A DNA stretch of 64,000 nucleotides, taken from NCBI GenBank assembly GCA_017441385.1, contig JAFRXY010000040.1:41363-105362 (forward strand). The letters are read 5' to 3'. Below the pieces are notes generated by a model. The model saw only the letters and a program-made list of their open reading frames with translations. It was not told the DNA's origin and ran no database searches. This stretch comes from Clostridia bacterium. GTDB taxonomy: Bacteria > Bacillota > Clostridia > Oscillospirales > Acutalibacteraceae. The position numbers and the translations under genes are program-made. Position 1 is the first letter of the stretch, and every line of letters starts with the position of its first letter. This document shows positions 41,861 to 50,660 of this stretch, piece after piece.

Positions 41861-44335
41861 TTGGATTACCCTCCGAAAACCTACGCGAAGGTCGCTGTGG
41901 AAAACACAGCCTACCATTTTGACAAGCTGTTCGATTACCTGATACCGGCGGAATATAACGGGCCGGCCTTTCCCGGCTGCCGCGTCATGGTTCCCTTCGG
42001 CAGAGGCAACCGCAAGCGGCAGGGCGTGATATTCGGGCTGAGCGACAGCGCCGGTTTCGGGAGCGTCAAGCCTCTTTCCGCCCTTCTGGACGAAGAACCG
42101 GTGCTGTCTGAGGAAATGCTGCTCATGGCGGGCTGGCTCCGGGACAATTACTACTGCACCTACTACGAAGCGGCCAAGGCCATGCTGCCTTCGGGCATCC
42201 ATGCGCGGGTGGTCACTTCCTACCGCGCGGCGGAGGGAGTGGACGGCTTTACCCTGCTCGAACGGCGCGACATCACCCCGCAGCAGAGGAAGATACTGGA
42301 GATGTTCGTGTCCAACAGCGGTCTTGTGCTGGAGAAAAAGCACATCACCGAGGTGATGAACCTGCCCGGGAATTCCACCGTTCCGGATAAGCTGGTGGAA
42401 AAAGGGCTGCTTGTCCGCAACGACGACGCGATACGCAACATCAAGGACGCGACGGTCAAAATGGCGGCGCTGGCTCCCGACTGGGAGAAACGCGCCGGCG
42501 CAAAGCTCACCCCGAAGCAGCGGGAGATTGTCAACCTCCTGAGCGACGTGCAGACCGCTTCGGTCAAGGAAATCTGCTACTTCACCGGCATTTCGCAGGC
42601 GGTGGTGGATCTTCTGGCCAAAAAGGGCGTTGTCAGCTACTATGAGGAAGAAATCTACCGCAATCCCTACGCCGACGCCGGCAGCGGCCACGGCGGAAGG
42701 GTTACTCTTTCACCCCAGCAGCAGCTGGCCTATGAAAATTTATACCGATTATACCAAGAGAATCAATTCCGCGTTTCCCTGCTTTTCGGTGTGACGGGAA
42801 GCGGCAAGACCTCTGTCTTTCTCCGGCTGATCGACGAAGTGCTGAGCGACGGCAAGGGCATTATCGTCATGGTGCCGGAAATCGCCCTGACTTCCCAGAC
42901 GCTCGGCAGATTCCACGAGCGCTACGGCAGCAAAGTCGCGGTCTTTCACAGCGGCCTCTCGCTGGCGCAGCGCATGGACGAATGGAAGCGCGTGCGGAAC
43001 GGCGAAGCGCAGATCGCGCTGGGCACCCGTTCGGCGGTCTTTGCCCCCTTCCGGAAGCTGGGGCTGGTGATCATCGACGAGGAACAGGAATATACCTACA
43101 AATCCGAGAATTCCCCCCGCTTCCACGCCCGCGACGCGGCGCGGTTCCGCTGCGGCTACCACAAGGCGCTGCTGGTGCTGGCCTCCGCCACGCCGTCCAT
43201 AGAAACCTACTACAACGCCACCGAAGGCGGCCGGTACGGTTATCAGGTGCTGACCCACCGCTACGGCAGCGCCATTCTTCCGGACGTGGAAAAAATAGAC
43301 ATTTCCCAGATGGACGTGAAGGAAGGCATTATCAGCCCCCGCCTCTATCAGGCGCTCAGGGACAATCTGGAAAGCGGCCGTCAGTCGATTCTGCTCAACA
43401 ACCGCCGGGGATTCAATACCTTCGTGTCCTGCCGTGCCTGCGGTGACGTCATTACCTGCCCGCATTGCAGCGTTTCCATGACCTACCACAGCGACAACCG
43501 GCGGCTGATGTGCCACTACTGCGGTTTTTCCATGCCGGTGCCGCATGTCTGTCCTTCCTGCGGCGAGCCGTATCTCAGATTTGCCGGACACGGCACCCAG
43601 AAAGCGGAGGAGGAGCTGGCAAAACTCTTCCCCGAAGCGAGAATTCTCCGCATGGACGCCGACAGCATGACGCGGCGTTCTTCCTACGATAAGAATCTCG
43701 GGGACTTCGCCGCCGGCAATTACGATATCATGATCGGCACGCAGATGGTTGCCAAGGGACTTGACTTCCCCCGCGTGACCCTTGTGGGAGTCCTCATGGC
43801 GGATCAGGCATTGTACAGCGATGACTTCCGCAGCTACGAACGCGCCTTCTCGCTGCTGACGCAGGTGGTGGGACGCTCCGGAAGGGGCGAAAGCCGGGGA
43901 AGGGCGATCATTCAGACCCTCAACCCGGAGAATCCCGTGATCGACATGGCGGCAAGTCAGGATTACCGGAAATTCTACGAGAATGAGATCATTCTCCGCA
44001 AGGCGATGCTCTATCCGCCCTTCGCCGATCTCTGCATGGTGGGCTTTGTGGGAACGGTGGAAGAAGAAGTCTGCCGCGCCGCGGAGGCCTTCATGCGAAG
44101 TCTGCAATACCACATCCGGCGGGAGTATGCCGGCATACCGATACGGGCGCTGGGGCCTTCCCCCGCCTCGGTGAAGAAGGTCAGCGGACGCTACCGCTAC
44201 AAGATTCTTCTCAAATGCCGCAACAACGCCCGCTTCCGCGAAATGATGCACCTGCTGCTCTGCGAATCGGGCAGCGACCCGGCCAACAAGGAGGTCACGA
44301 CCTATGCCGATCTCAACCCGGAGAACGTATTGTAG
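41861..44335 (+). CDS. priA: Primosomal replication restart helicase PriA
   Basis: The 824-residue protein has the N-terminal DNA-binding domain (VENTAYHFDKLFDYLIP), a winged-helix region, a superfamily 2 helicase core with Walker A GVTGSGKTSVF (about residue 310) and DEEQ box, and the PriA zinc module: eight cysteines arranged as CRACGDVITCPHC, CHYCGF and CPSCGE (about 524-566), then GTQKAEEEL and TQMVAKGLDFP. It reloads the replicative helicase at stalled forks. The start appears to be TTG at 41861 behind GGAAGGCGG; no ATG in frame is better placed. Position after rpoZ and before def is conserved. Confidence 0.95.
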   Translation: MDYPPKTYAKVAVENTAYHFDKLFDYLIPAEYNGPAFPGCRVMVPFGRGNRKRQGVIFGLSDSAGFGSVKPLSALLDEEPVLSEEMLLMAGWLRDNYYCTYYEAAKAMLPSGIHARVVTSYRAAEGVDGFTLLERRDITPQQRKILEMFVSNSGLVLEKKHITEVMNLPGNSTVPDKLVEKGLLVRNDDAIRNIKDATVKMAALAPDWEKRAGAKLTPKQREIVNLLSDVQTASVKEICYFTGISQAVVDLLAKKGVVSYYEEEIYRNPYADAGSGHGGRVTLSPQQQLAYENLYRLYQENQFRVSLLFGVTGSGKTSVFLRLIDEVLSDGKGIIVMVPEIALTSQTLGRFHERYGSKVAVFHSGLSLAQRMDEWKRVRNGEAQIALGTRSAVFAPFRKLGLVIIDEEQEYTYKSENSPRFHARDAARFRCGYHKALLVLASATPSIETYYNATEGGRYGYQVLTHRYGSAILPDVEKIDISQMDVKEGIISPRLYQALRDNLESGRQSILLNNRRGFNTFVSCRACGDVITCPHCSVSMTYHSDNRRLMCHYCGFSMPVPHVCPSCGEPYLRFAGHGTQKAEEELAKLFPEARILRMDADSMTRRSSYDKNLGDFAAGNYDIMIGTQMVAKGLDFPRVTLVGVLMADQALYSDDFRSYERAFSLLTQVVGRSGRGESRGRAIIQTLNPENPVIDMAASQDYRKFYENEIILRKAMLYPPFADLCMVGFVGTVEEEVCRAAEAFMRSLQYHIRREYAGIPIRALGPSPASVKKVSGRYRYKILLKCRNNARFREMMHLLLCESGSDPANKEVTTYADLNPENVL

Positions 44336-44340
44336 CGCTC

Positions 44341-44424
44341 GCCGTTCGGCTCGCTTAGAGAAAAAATAATAGAGAATAGATAATAAATAATAATTTCGGA
44401 AGGGCTTCGCCCTTGGAATAAAGA
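44341..44424 (+). repeat. AT-rich degenerate heptads plus hairpin upstream of def
   Basis: Degenerate AATAGA-type repeats lead into TTTCGGAAGGGCTTCGCCCTTGGAATAAAG (hairpin AAGGGC / GCCCTT), ending about 20 bases before def. The TTTCGG-hairpin-TGGAATAAAG frame is the same as at 45013-45037 and 53593-53621, with a different stem sequence that keeps pairing. Confidence 0.65.
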
Positions 44425-44442
44425 ATTGGAGGAACGATCGTT

Positions 44443-44934
44443 ATGGCCTTAAGAATGATTGTAAAAGAAGGGGACAGTGTGCTGCGCAAAAAATGCCGTC
44501 CTGTCACCGAATTCAATCAGAAGCTCTGGGATTTGCTGGACGACATGAAGGAAACGCTCGCCGAAGCGAAGGGGCTTGGACTGGCGGCGCCGCAGGTGGG
44601 CATTCTCCGGCGCATTGTCATCATCGACATGGGGGACGGCCCCATCGAGATGATCAACCCCGAAATCATCGAGAAGCGGGGCGAGCAGGAATGCATGGAG
44701 GGCTGTCTTTCCATTCCCGGTCAGTGGGGCATTCTCAACCGCCCGCAGTATGTCAGGATGAGATACCGCGACCGCAACGGCGATCTCTATGAAATCGAGG
44801 GCGAAGACCTTTTTGCCTCCTGCGCCAGCCACGAAACCGACCACCTCGACGGCACTCTCTACATCGACAAGGTGATCCGCATGGTCGACCCCGAGGAAGT
44901 CGAAAAAGAACGAGAGGAACACCCGAGAGACTGA
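44443..44934 (+). CDS. def: Peptide deformylase
   Basis: The 163-residue metalloenzyme removes the formyl group from nascent N-termini. All three motifs are intact: GLGLAAPQVG (about residues 43-52), EGCLSIP (about 86-92, metal-binding Cys) and HETDHLDG (about 131-138, two His and the catalytic Glu). ATG is preceded by GGAGG. It follows priA and comes before fmt, as in many Firmicutes, although a membrane-protein gene has been inserted between def and fmt here. The stop codon is directly followed by a repeat. Confidence 0.96.
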   Translation: MALRMIVKEGDSVLRKKCRPVTEFNQKLWDLLDDMKETLAEAKGLGLAAPQVGILRRIVIIDMGDGPIEMINPEIIEKRGEQECMEGCLSIPGQWGILNRPQYVRMRYRDRNGDLYEIEGEDLFASCASHETDHLDGTLYIDKVIRMVDPEEVEKEREEHPRD

Positions 44935-45037
44935 GGCGCGCAGCGGAGCTGCGCTAAGAGAATAGTGAATAGTGAATCAGCTGACGCAAGCGTCAGCGGG
45001 AATAGTGAATAATTTCGGAGCGCTTCGCGCTGGAATA
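44935..45037 (+). repeat. Heptanucleotide array with two hairpins
   Basis: Begins with a GCGCAGC-GGA-GCTGCGC hairpin (44938-44954), continues with AATAGTG/GTGAATA heptads, a GCTGACG-CAAG-CGTCAGC hairpin, more heptads, and ends with TTTCGGAGCGCTTCGCGC-TGGAATA (45013-45037). The last block is identical over 25 bases to 53593-53617. Confidence 0.75.
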
Positions 45038-45066
45038 TGGCGTTCGCATAGTTTGGAGGATTTATT

Positions 45067-45561
45067 ATGACAATCGCATTGGTTGTGATGGAAGGCATCA
45101 TTTTATCCTTTTGGCTGCTGCTGATCTGTGTGGTCGGAATTGCCAACGGTCCGGTCGGCTTGGTTTGCTTCTACGAAAAGAATGTGCAGGAGCGGGTGAT
45201 TCAGCTCGGGCTGACCACGGCGGACAAAATCAAAAAAGCGACGCTCAGGGCTGCTCTGGCGATGTATATTCCGGAGCTGACGCTCGTGCCGGCGGCGGTT
45301 TATCTCATCAACGGCGCCCACGGCTTTTGGGACGGATTCATTCAGTTGACGGCGGTCTACCTGATCGCGGTGCTGTTCGACCGCATCTTCATCGACATTG
45401 TCTGGGTCGGCGGCACCAAGGCATGGGAAATTCCCGGCACCGAAGACCTCAAACCCTACATTCCCGTGAAGGTGCAGGTCGGCAAATGGCTCGGCTGTCT
45501 GATTATGTTCCCCCTGATGGCGGCCGCCATCGCCGGAGGACTCAGTTACTTCGGCTTCTGA
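45067..45561 (+). CDS. Four-helix membrane protein of unknown function
   Basis: The 164-residue protein has about four hydrophobic segments (residues about 8-32, 65-85, 90-112 and 140-162). A short polar loop holds VCFYEKNVQERVIQLGL, and the second half carries DRIFIDIVWVGGTKAWEIPGT. I do not recognise a family with confidence. ATG follows TTGGAGG. It lies between def and fmt, an unusual insertion in an otherwise conserved block, and is preceded by a heptad repeat that may have come with it. It shares its general design, though not obvious sequence, with the protein at 54273. Confidence 0.65.
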   Translation: MTIALVVMEGIILSFWLLLICVVGIANGPVGLVCFYEKNVQERVIQLGLTTADKIKKATLRAALAMYIPELTLVPAAVYLINGAHGFWDGFIQLTAVYLIAVLFDRIFIDIVWVGGTKAWEIPGTEDLKPYIPVKVQVGKWLGCLIMFPLMAAAIAGGLSYFGF

Positions 45562-45619
45562 AATCCCCTCCTACTGAAAAATAGTGTAAAAATAATGGAA
45601 TTAATCGAGGTGAGTTCCG

Positions 45620-46546
45620 ATGAGAATCCTATTTATGGGCACGCCCGCATTTGCCGCGCCGGCGATTGATGCGCTGCTGGAAGCGGGGCATGAAATCGTC
45701 GCGGTTTTTTCCCAGCCCGACAAGCCCAAGGGCCGAGGGTACGCCATGACCCCGCCGCCGGTCAAGGTCAAGGCGCTCGAGCACGGCATTCCGGTCTACC
45801 AGCCGACCTCCATGAAGGACGGCGAAGCGCTGAAAATCTTCCGTGAATTACAGCCCGATGTGGGGGTGGTCATCGCCTACGGCAAGATACTTCCGCAGGA
45901 AATTCTGGACGCGCCGCGGTTCGGCTGCATCAACGTGCATGCCTCCCTGCTGCCCAAGTACAGGGGCGCGGCGCCGATTCAGTGGAGCGTCATCGACGGC
46001 GAGCCGAAGACCGGCGTCACCACCATGCAGATGGACGCGGGGCTGGACACCGGCGACATGCTCATGAAGAGCGAAACGGAGATCCTTCCGGACGAAACGG
46101 CGGGCGAGCTGCACGACCGGCTTTCCGCGATGGGCGCGGAGCTGATTGTGAAGACCCTCGACGCGCTGGCGAAGGGGGAATTACAGCCCGAAAAGCAGGA
46201 TGAATCGAACACCTGCTACGCCAAAATGCTCACCAAGGAGCTTTGCGCGGTGGACTGGAGCCGCAGCGCACAGGAAATTCACAACCGGATACGCGGGCTT
46301 TCCCCGTGGCCGGTGGCGACGGCGCTGCTGGAAGGGAAGAAGCTGAAGCTCCACCGCAGCGCGGTTTCTTCCATGGACAATCCCGAAGCGGCCTGCGGCG
46401 AAATCATCTCGCTTGCCCCGCTCACCGTGCAATGCGGCCAAGGCGCAATCGAGCTGCTGGAAATACAGGCGGAAGGCAAAAAGCGCATGTCGTCCGAAAA
46501 ATATCTCAGAGGGCACAAAATAGAAACAGGCACGGTTCTTAGGTAA
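45620..46546 (+). CDS. fmt: Methionyl-tRNA formyltransferase
   Basis: The 308-residue enzyme formylates initiator Met-tRNA with 10-formyl-THF. It has the N-terminal RILFMGTPAFAAPAIDAL, the folate/catalytic INVHASLLPKYRGAAPIQW (about residues 108-126, with the family His and Asn), MDAGLDTGDM and the C-terminal tRNA-binding beta barrel. The start follows GAGGTG by a normal distance. It forms a functional pair with def upstream. A run of GTGGGAA heptads follows the stop. Confidence 0.96.
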   Translation: MRILFMGTPAFAAPAIDALLEAGHEIVAVFSQPDKPKGRGYAMTPPPVKVKALEHGIPVYQPTSMKDGEALKIFRELQPDVGVVIAYGKILPQEILDAPRFGCINVHASLLPKYRGAAPIQWSVIDGEPKTGVTTMQMDAGLDTGDMLMKSETEILPDETAGELHDRLSAMGAELIVKTLDALAKGELQPEKQDESNTCYAKMLTKELCAVDWSRSAQEIHNRIRGLSPWPVATALLEGKKLKLHRSAVSSMDNPEAACGEIISLAPLTVQCGQGAIELLEIQAEGKKRMSSEKYLRGHKIETGTVLR

Positions 46547-46547
46547 C

Positions 46548-46592
46548 AGTGGGAAGTGGGAAGTGGGAAGTGAGAAGTGAGAAGTGGGAAGT
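46548..46592 (+). repeat. Array of six AGTGGGA-type heptads
   Basis: Six consecutive seven-base units of AGTGGGA or AGTGAGA follow the fmt stop directly. They end in a pyrimidine-rich stretch before the AAAGGCGG site of the peptidase gene. Confidence 0.8.
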
Positions 46593-46640
46593 CATTCAAT
46601 TCCTACCTTCTACCTTAATATTGAAAGGCGGTAATGAAAA

Positions 46641-47432
46641 ATGTATGAAGCATTAGCACTTGTGGCGGCCGGAATGGAACATTACGGCGCCTACAGCGAG
46701 ACGAACAACGCTATCGGCGGTCTGGGACTCGGAGGATTCTATATCGACCAGTGGTATATCCTTCTGGTCATTCCCGCGATGATCATCGCCCTGATCGCGC
46801 AGGCAAGAGTCAAGTCGGCCTACAACAAATATTCCAAGATCGGCAATTCCAGAGGCATGACCGGCGCGCAGGCGGCGAGAATGATTCTCGACGACCACGG
46901 GCTGACAATGATTCCCATCAATATCACACAGGGCACGCTGTCCGACCATTTCGACCCCCGGAACAACACGGTCAATCTTTCTCCCGACGTCTACAGCGGC
47001 ACCTCCATTGCCTCCATCGGCATTGCGGCGCACGAAGTGGGACACGCCATTCAGCACGCGGAGCATTACTTCCCCAACAAGGTGCGCTCCGCCGTCATTC
47101 CGATTACCAATTTCGGCTCGAATATTTCCATGATTCTCATTCTGATCGGTCTGTTTGTCACGGCCTTCAACTGGCTGGCGTGGGTGGGCGTCGCGCTGTA
47201 TTCCACCGTCGCCGTCTTCCAGCTCGTGACCCTGCCGGTGGAATTCAACGCCAGCCACCGCGCGATGGATCACATCAAGCGGCTGGGCATTGCCAGCGAT
47301 ACCGACGCGAAGGGCGTGAAGAAGGTGCTTTCCGCCGCCGCGATGACCTATGTGGCCGCCCTGATCACCTCGCTTGCCAGCTTCCTGAGAATCTTCCTCA
47401 TTGTCAGCGGCAGCGGCCGGAGAAGAAACTGA
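46641..47432 (+). CDS. YugP-type membrane zinc metallopeptidase
   Basis: The 263-residue protein has a hydrophobic N-terminal helix (about residues 39-58), a soluble part with MTGAQAARMILDDHGL and SDHFDPRNNTVNLSPDVYSGTS split by a turn, and the zinc-binding IAAHEVGHAIQHAE (HExxH at about 134-138). Two or three helices and a second conserved LPVEFNASHRA region (candidate third ligand, Glu or His) follow. This matches the YugP/Zn_peptidase_2 family, whose substrates are not established. It sits between fmt and rsmB, which are normally adjacent, and its stop is three bases before the rsmB start. Confidence 0.85.
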   Translation: MYEALALVAAGMEHYGAYSETNNAIGGLGLGGFYIDQWYILLVIPAMIIALIAQARVKSAYNKYSKIGNSRGMTGAQAARMILDDHGLTMIPINITQGTLSDHFDPRNNTVNLSPDVYSGTSIASIGIAAHEVGHAIQHAEHYFPNKVRSAVIPITNFGSNISMILILIGLFVTAFNWLAWVGVALYSTVAVFQLVTLPVEFNASHRAMDHIKRLGIASDTDAKGVKKVLSAAAMTYVAALITSLASFLRIFLIVSGSGRRRN

Positions 47433-47435
47433 TCT

Positions 47436-48800
47436 ATGTCGGAACAACGGAACAACCCGAATCGTAAAAATACGCCCAATCCCCGCATGATCGCCTTCAA
47501 GGTGCTCATGCGGGTGGAGGGCGAAGACGGCTATTCCAACATCGCGCTGAGCGAGGCTCTTTCCGCTGCAAAGCCGGAGCCTCGCGACAGGGCGTTCATC
47601 ACCCGCCTTGTTTACGGCGTGCTGGAAAAGACCGAAACCCTCGACCATGTCATAAGCAGCTATCTGAAACCCGGCGCCCGGATAGAACCCGAAGTGCGCT
47701 GTCTTCTCCGCATGGCTGTTTATCAGATGGCCTTTATGAATATACCCGATGCGGCGGCGGTCAACGAAAGCGTGAACCTCGCCAAGCAGCGGAAGCTCTT
47801 CCGCGCCACCGGCTTCATCAACGGCCTGCTGCGCAATTTCATCCGTGACGGCAAGGAAGTCAGGCTTCCTGACCCGGTAAAGCAGCGTGAAAAGTACCTG
47901 AGTATAAAATATGCCTGCCCCCTGTGGCTGGTAAAGCTCTGGCGCGACAGCTACGGCAATGAAATCGCGGAGAAGATTTTACATAGTCTGGAAGGCCGCC
48001 CGCCTATCTTTTTACGGGTCAATACCGCACGGGTCACAACCGGCGAGCTGGTGGAAAGGCTGAAAACCGAGGGCGTGAAGGCTTCGGCTTCGGAAAAAAT
48101 CCCCGACTGCCTTGTCATGGAGGAATCGGGCGACATCACGGCCCTTCCCGAATATCAGGAAGGCCTGTTCCACGTGCAGGACGCTTCCTCGCAGCTCTGC
48201 TGCATGGCGGCGGCCCCCGGAGCGGGAAGCGTCGTCTATGACGTCTGCGCGGCTCCGGGCGGCAAGAGTTTTTCATTAGCGGAACTGATGGGAAATGAGG
48301 GAAAAGTCATTGCCTGTGACCTTCACCCGCACCGGGTGGAATTGATTGCGGAAGGCGCCAAGCGGCTGGGATTAAGCTGCATTGAACCGACGGTGCGCGA
48401 CGCGCTGGGGGAAGGCACTCCGGCATGCGCCGACCTTGTGCTCTGCGACGCGCCCTGTTCCGGGCTGGGCATCATCCGCCGCAAGCCGGACATCAAGCGC
48501 AAGCCGCCGGAGGAAATCCAAGCCCTTCCCGACCTGCAATACCGCATTCTGGACAATTCCTCCCGCCTTGTGAGGAAGGGCGGAAGGCTGGTCTACTCCA
48601 CCTGCACGCTGAATCCCGCCGAGAATCATGCGGTCATCGGAAAATTCCTCGACGAACACGGCGAATTCGAGCCTTGTCCGCTGTCTCTTCCCGACGGAAT
48701 TCCGCGAGCCATTGACGAACCCGACTGGCAGATCACCCTCTTTCCCCATATGATGAATACCGACGGCTTCTTCATCTCGGCCGTCAGAAGAAAGGACTGA
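47436..48800 (+). CDS. rsmB: 16S rRNA m5C967 methyltransferase (RsmB)
   Basis: The 454-residue protein has an N-terminal NusB-like RNA-binding domain (about residues 10-150, with KPEPRDRAFITRLVYGVLE) and a Rossmann SAM domain: VYDVCAAPGGKSF (about 268-280), DLHPHRVEL, then DAPCSGLGIIRRKPDIK and YSTCTLNPAEN, the two conserved cysteines of RNA m5C methylases. It is fused in translation with its neighbours: it starts three bases after the peptidase and rlmN starts five bases after its stop. Order rsmB-rlmN-prpC-prkC is as in Bacillus. Confidence 0.95.
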   Translation: MSEQRNNPNRKNTPNPRMIAFKVLMRVEGEDGYSNIALSEALSAAKPEPRDRAFITRLVYGVLEKTETLDHVISSYLKPGARIEPEVRCLLRMAVYQMAFMNIPDAAAVNESVNLAKQRKLFRATGFINGLLRNFIRDGKEVRLPDPVKQREKYLSIKYACPLWLVKLWRDSYGNEIAEKILHSLEGRPPIFLRVNTARVTTGELVERLKTEGVKASASEKIPDCLVMEESGDITALPEYQEGLFHVQDASSQLCCMAAAPGAGSVVYDVCAAPGGKSFSLAELMGNEGKVIACDLHPHRVELIAEGAKRLGLSCIEPTVRDALGEGTPACADLVLCDAPCSGLGIIRRKPDIKRKPPEEIQALPDLQYRILDNSSRLVRKGGRLVYSTCTLNPAENHAVIGKFLDEHGEFEPCPLSLPDGIPRAIDEPDWQITLFPHMMNTDGFFISAVRRKD

Positions 48801-48805
48801 ACCCT

Positions 48806-49876
48806 TTGCAAACCGAGCAGGAAAAAGCCGATATCAAAAGCATGACCAAGGCGGAGCTGACCGACAGCTTTGCCCGGTTGGGACTGCCGAAATTCCGGGC
48901 GAATCAGGTCTATGACTGGCTGCAAGCGAAGGGTGCGGCGTCTTTCGACGAAATGACCAATATTTCCAAGGAAATGCGGACAGTATTGTTACAAAATTAT
49001 TACATCTACAACGTAACCATTGAAAAAAAGCTGGTTTCAGCGTATGATGGTACCGTAAAATACCTTTTCCGTCTGGATGACGGCGAATACATCGAAAGCG
49101 TCGTGATGAGCTATCACCACGGCTATACGATATGCATTTCCACGCAGGCGGGCTGCCGGATGGGCTGCCGCTTCTGCGCGACGGGCATGGGGGGACTGGC
49201 CCGCAATCTCCGCCCCTCCGAAATGCTCTCCCAGATTACGACCGCCCAGCGGAACAACGGCATCCGCATTTCCAACATCGTGCTGATGGGCATGGGGGAA
49301 CCGCTGGACAATTTCGACAACGTCATGCGCTTTCTGGCTCTTGTCTCCGACACGGAGGGAGTGGGCATCGGCATGCGGCATATTTCCCTCTCTACCTGCG
49401 GGCTGGTGGATAAAATCGAAAAACTGATTGAAATGAAGCCGCAGTTCACCCTGTCGGTTTCGCTCCACGCGCCGAATGACGCGCTTCGGGGCGAGATGAT
49501 GCCGATCAACAACAAGTGGAATGTGGAGCGGCTTCTTAGCGCCTGCCGGAAGTACGCCGAAGTCACCCGCCGGCGGATTTCCTTTGAATATTCCCTCATC
49601 AGGGACAAGAACGACACCGACGAATGCGCCCGGGAGCTGGCGGGCAAGCTCAAAGGAATGCTCTGCCACGTCAACCTCATTCCGGTCAACACCGTCAAGG
49701 GGAACAGCTACGAGCGTTCGTCGCAGGCACAGATACAGAAATTCATTCAAATTCTCGAATCAAGGGGCATTACGGCGACGGTGCGAAGGACGCTGGGCGC
49801 GGACATCAACGCGTCCTGCGGACAGCTCCGGCGCAAGAAGAAGGAGGAATCCGATGGAAATCTACAGCAGGACTGA
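48806..49876 (+). CDS. rlmN: 23S rRNA/tRNA A2503/A37 C2-methyltransferase (RlmN)
   Basis: The 356-residue radical SAM enzyme has the cluster motif CRMGCRFC (CxxxCxxC, about residues 113-120), TGMGGLARNL, LMGMGEPLDNFDN, SVSLHAPNDALRG and SRGITATVRRTLGADINASCGQL, which contains the conserved C-terminal cysteine that forms the RNA adduct. The start seems to be TTG at 48806, with AAAGGA upstream; the first ATG is 12 codons later and has no site. It overlaps prpC by 23 bases. Length and motifs are normal. Confidence 0.95.
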   Translation: MQTEQEKADIKSMTKAELTDSFARLGLPKFRANQVYDWLQAKGAASFDEMTNISKEMRTVLLQNYYIYNVTIEKKLVSAYDGTVKYLFRLDDGEYIESVVMSYHHGYTICISTQAGCRMGCRFCATGMGGLARNLRPSEMLSQITTAQRNNGIRISNIVLMGMGEPLDNFDNVMRFLALVSDTEGVGIGMRHISLSTCGLVDKIEKLIEMKPQFTLSVSLHAPNDALRGEMMPINNKWNVERLLSACRKYAEVTRRRISFEYSLIRDKNDTDECARELAGKLKGMLCHVNLIPVNTVKGNSYERSSQAQIQKFIQILESRGITATVRRTLGADINASCGQLRRKKKEESDGNLQQD

Positions 49877-50582
49877 CAAAGGCATGGTGCGTCATTCCAA
49901 TCAGGACGCGGAGCGGCACGGCTTCTTTGAGGACGGCAGCGCTTGGGCGGTGGTCTGCGACGGCATGGGGGGCGCGAACGGCGGCAATGTCGCCAGCAGC
50001 ACCGCGGTCGAAGAAATTTCCGTCCGCCTGACGGAAAATTACAAAAGCGAAATGAGCGCCAGCATGATACGCGACATGATTGCCAAGGCCATCAATGCCG
50101 CCAACATCAAGGTGTATATTGAAGCGCAGGAGGACATTTCACTCCGCGGAATGGGCACGACGGTTGCCGTGGTGATTGTGAGGGGAGATACGGCCTACAT
50201 CGCCCACGCGGGGGACAGCAGGGTCTATCTCTATGCCAAAGGCGATCTGCGGCAGATGACGGTAGATCATTCCGTCGTGCAGGTCATGGTGGACAGGGGG
50301 GAACTCACCGAACAGGAAGCCCGCGTCCACCCCAGAAGGAATCTCATCACCCGGGCGCTGGGGGTCAAGCCCCGTCTTGACATAGACCACTGTGAATGTC
50401 CTGTGGAAAGGGACGATATTCTTCTGCTTTGCAGCGACGGATTATCCAATTATGTGGACGACCTTGAGATGTTCAGAATACTTTACAGATGCAGCGGCGA
50501 AGAAGCCGTGCAAAAACTGATAGATACCGCCAATGCCCACGGCGGCGGCGACAATGTGACGGCAGTGACCGTCTGCCGCTGA
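49854..50582 (+). CDS. prpC: PP2C-type Ser/Thr protein phosphatase
   Basis: The 242-residue phosphatase of the PPM family has the Mg/Mn-binding residues in VRHSNQDAE, VCDGMGGANGGNVAS (about residues 34-48), GTTVAVVIV, AHAGDSRVYL, LLLCSDGLSNYV and GGGDNVTAVTV. It dephosphorylates targets of the partner kinase PrkC, encoded 78 bases downstream. ATG at 49854 is six to seven bases after AAGGAGG, inside the rlmN 3' end, so it is translationally coupled to rlmN. The pair controls cell-wall, ribosome and dormancy functions in Firmicutes. Confidence 0.95.
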   Translation: MEIYSRTDKGMVRHSNQDAERHGFFEDGSAWAVVCDGMGGANGGNVASSTAVEEISVRLTENYKSEMSASMIRDMIAKAINAANIKVYIEAQEDISLRGMGTTVAVVIVRGDTAYIAHAGDSRVYLYAKGDLRQMTVDHSVVQVMVDRGELTEQEARVHPRRNLITRALGVKPRLDIDHCECPVERDDILLLCSDGLSNYVDDLEMFRILYRCSGEEAVQKLIDTANAHGGGDNVTAVTVCR

Positions 50583-50660
50583 TTATTCAATCAAGAATCA
50601 TCACACATTCACGCCCTGCCGCATGAAAAGCGGCGGGCAGCTAAGGAGTGTTTCAATCAT

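Noticed and set aside
46548..46592. Heptad array considered as a CRISPR array
   Set aside because: Units are seven bases with no spacers and no cas genes are present.
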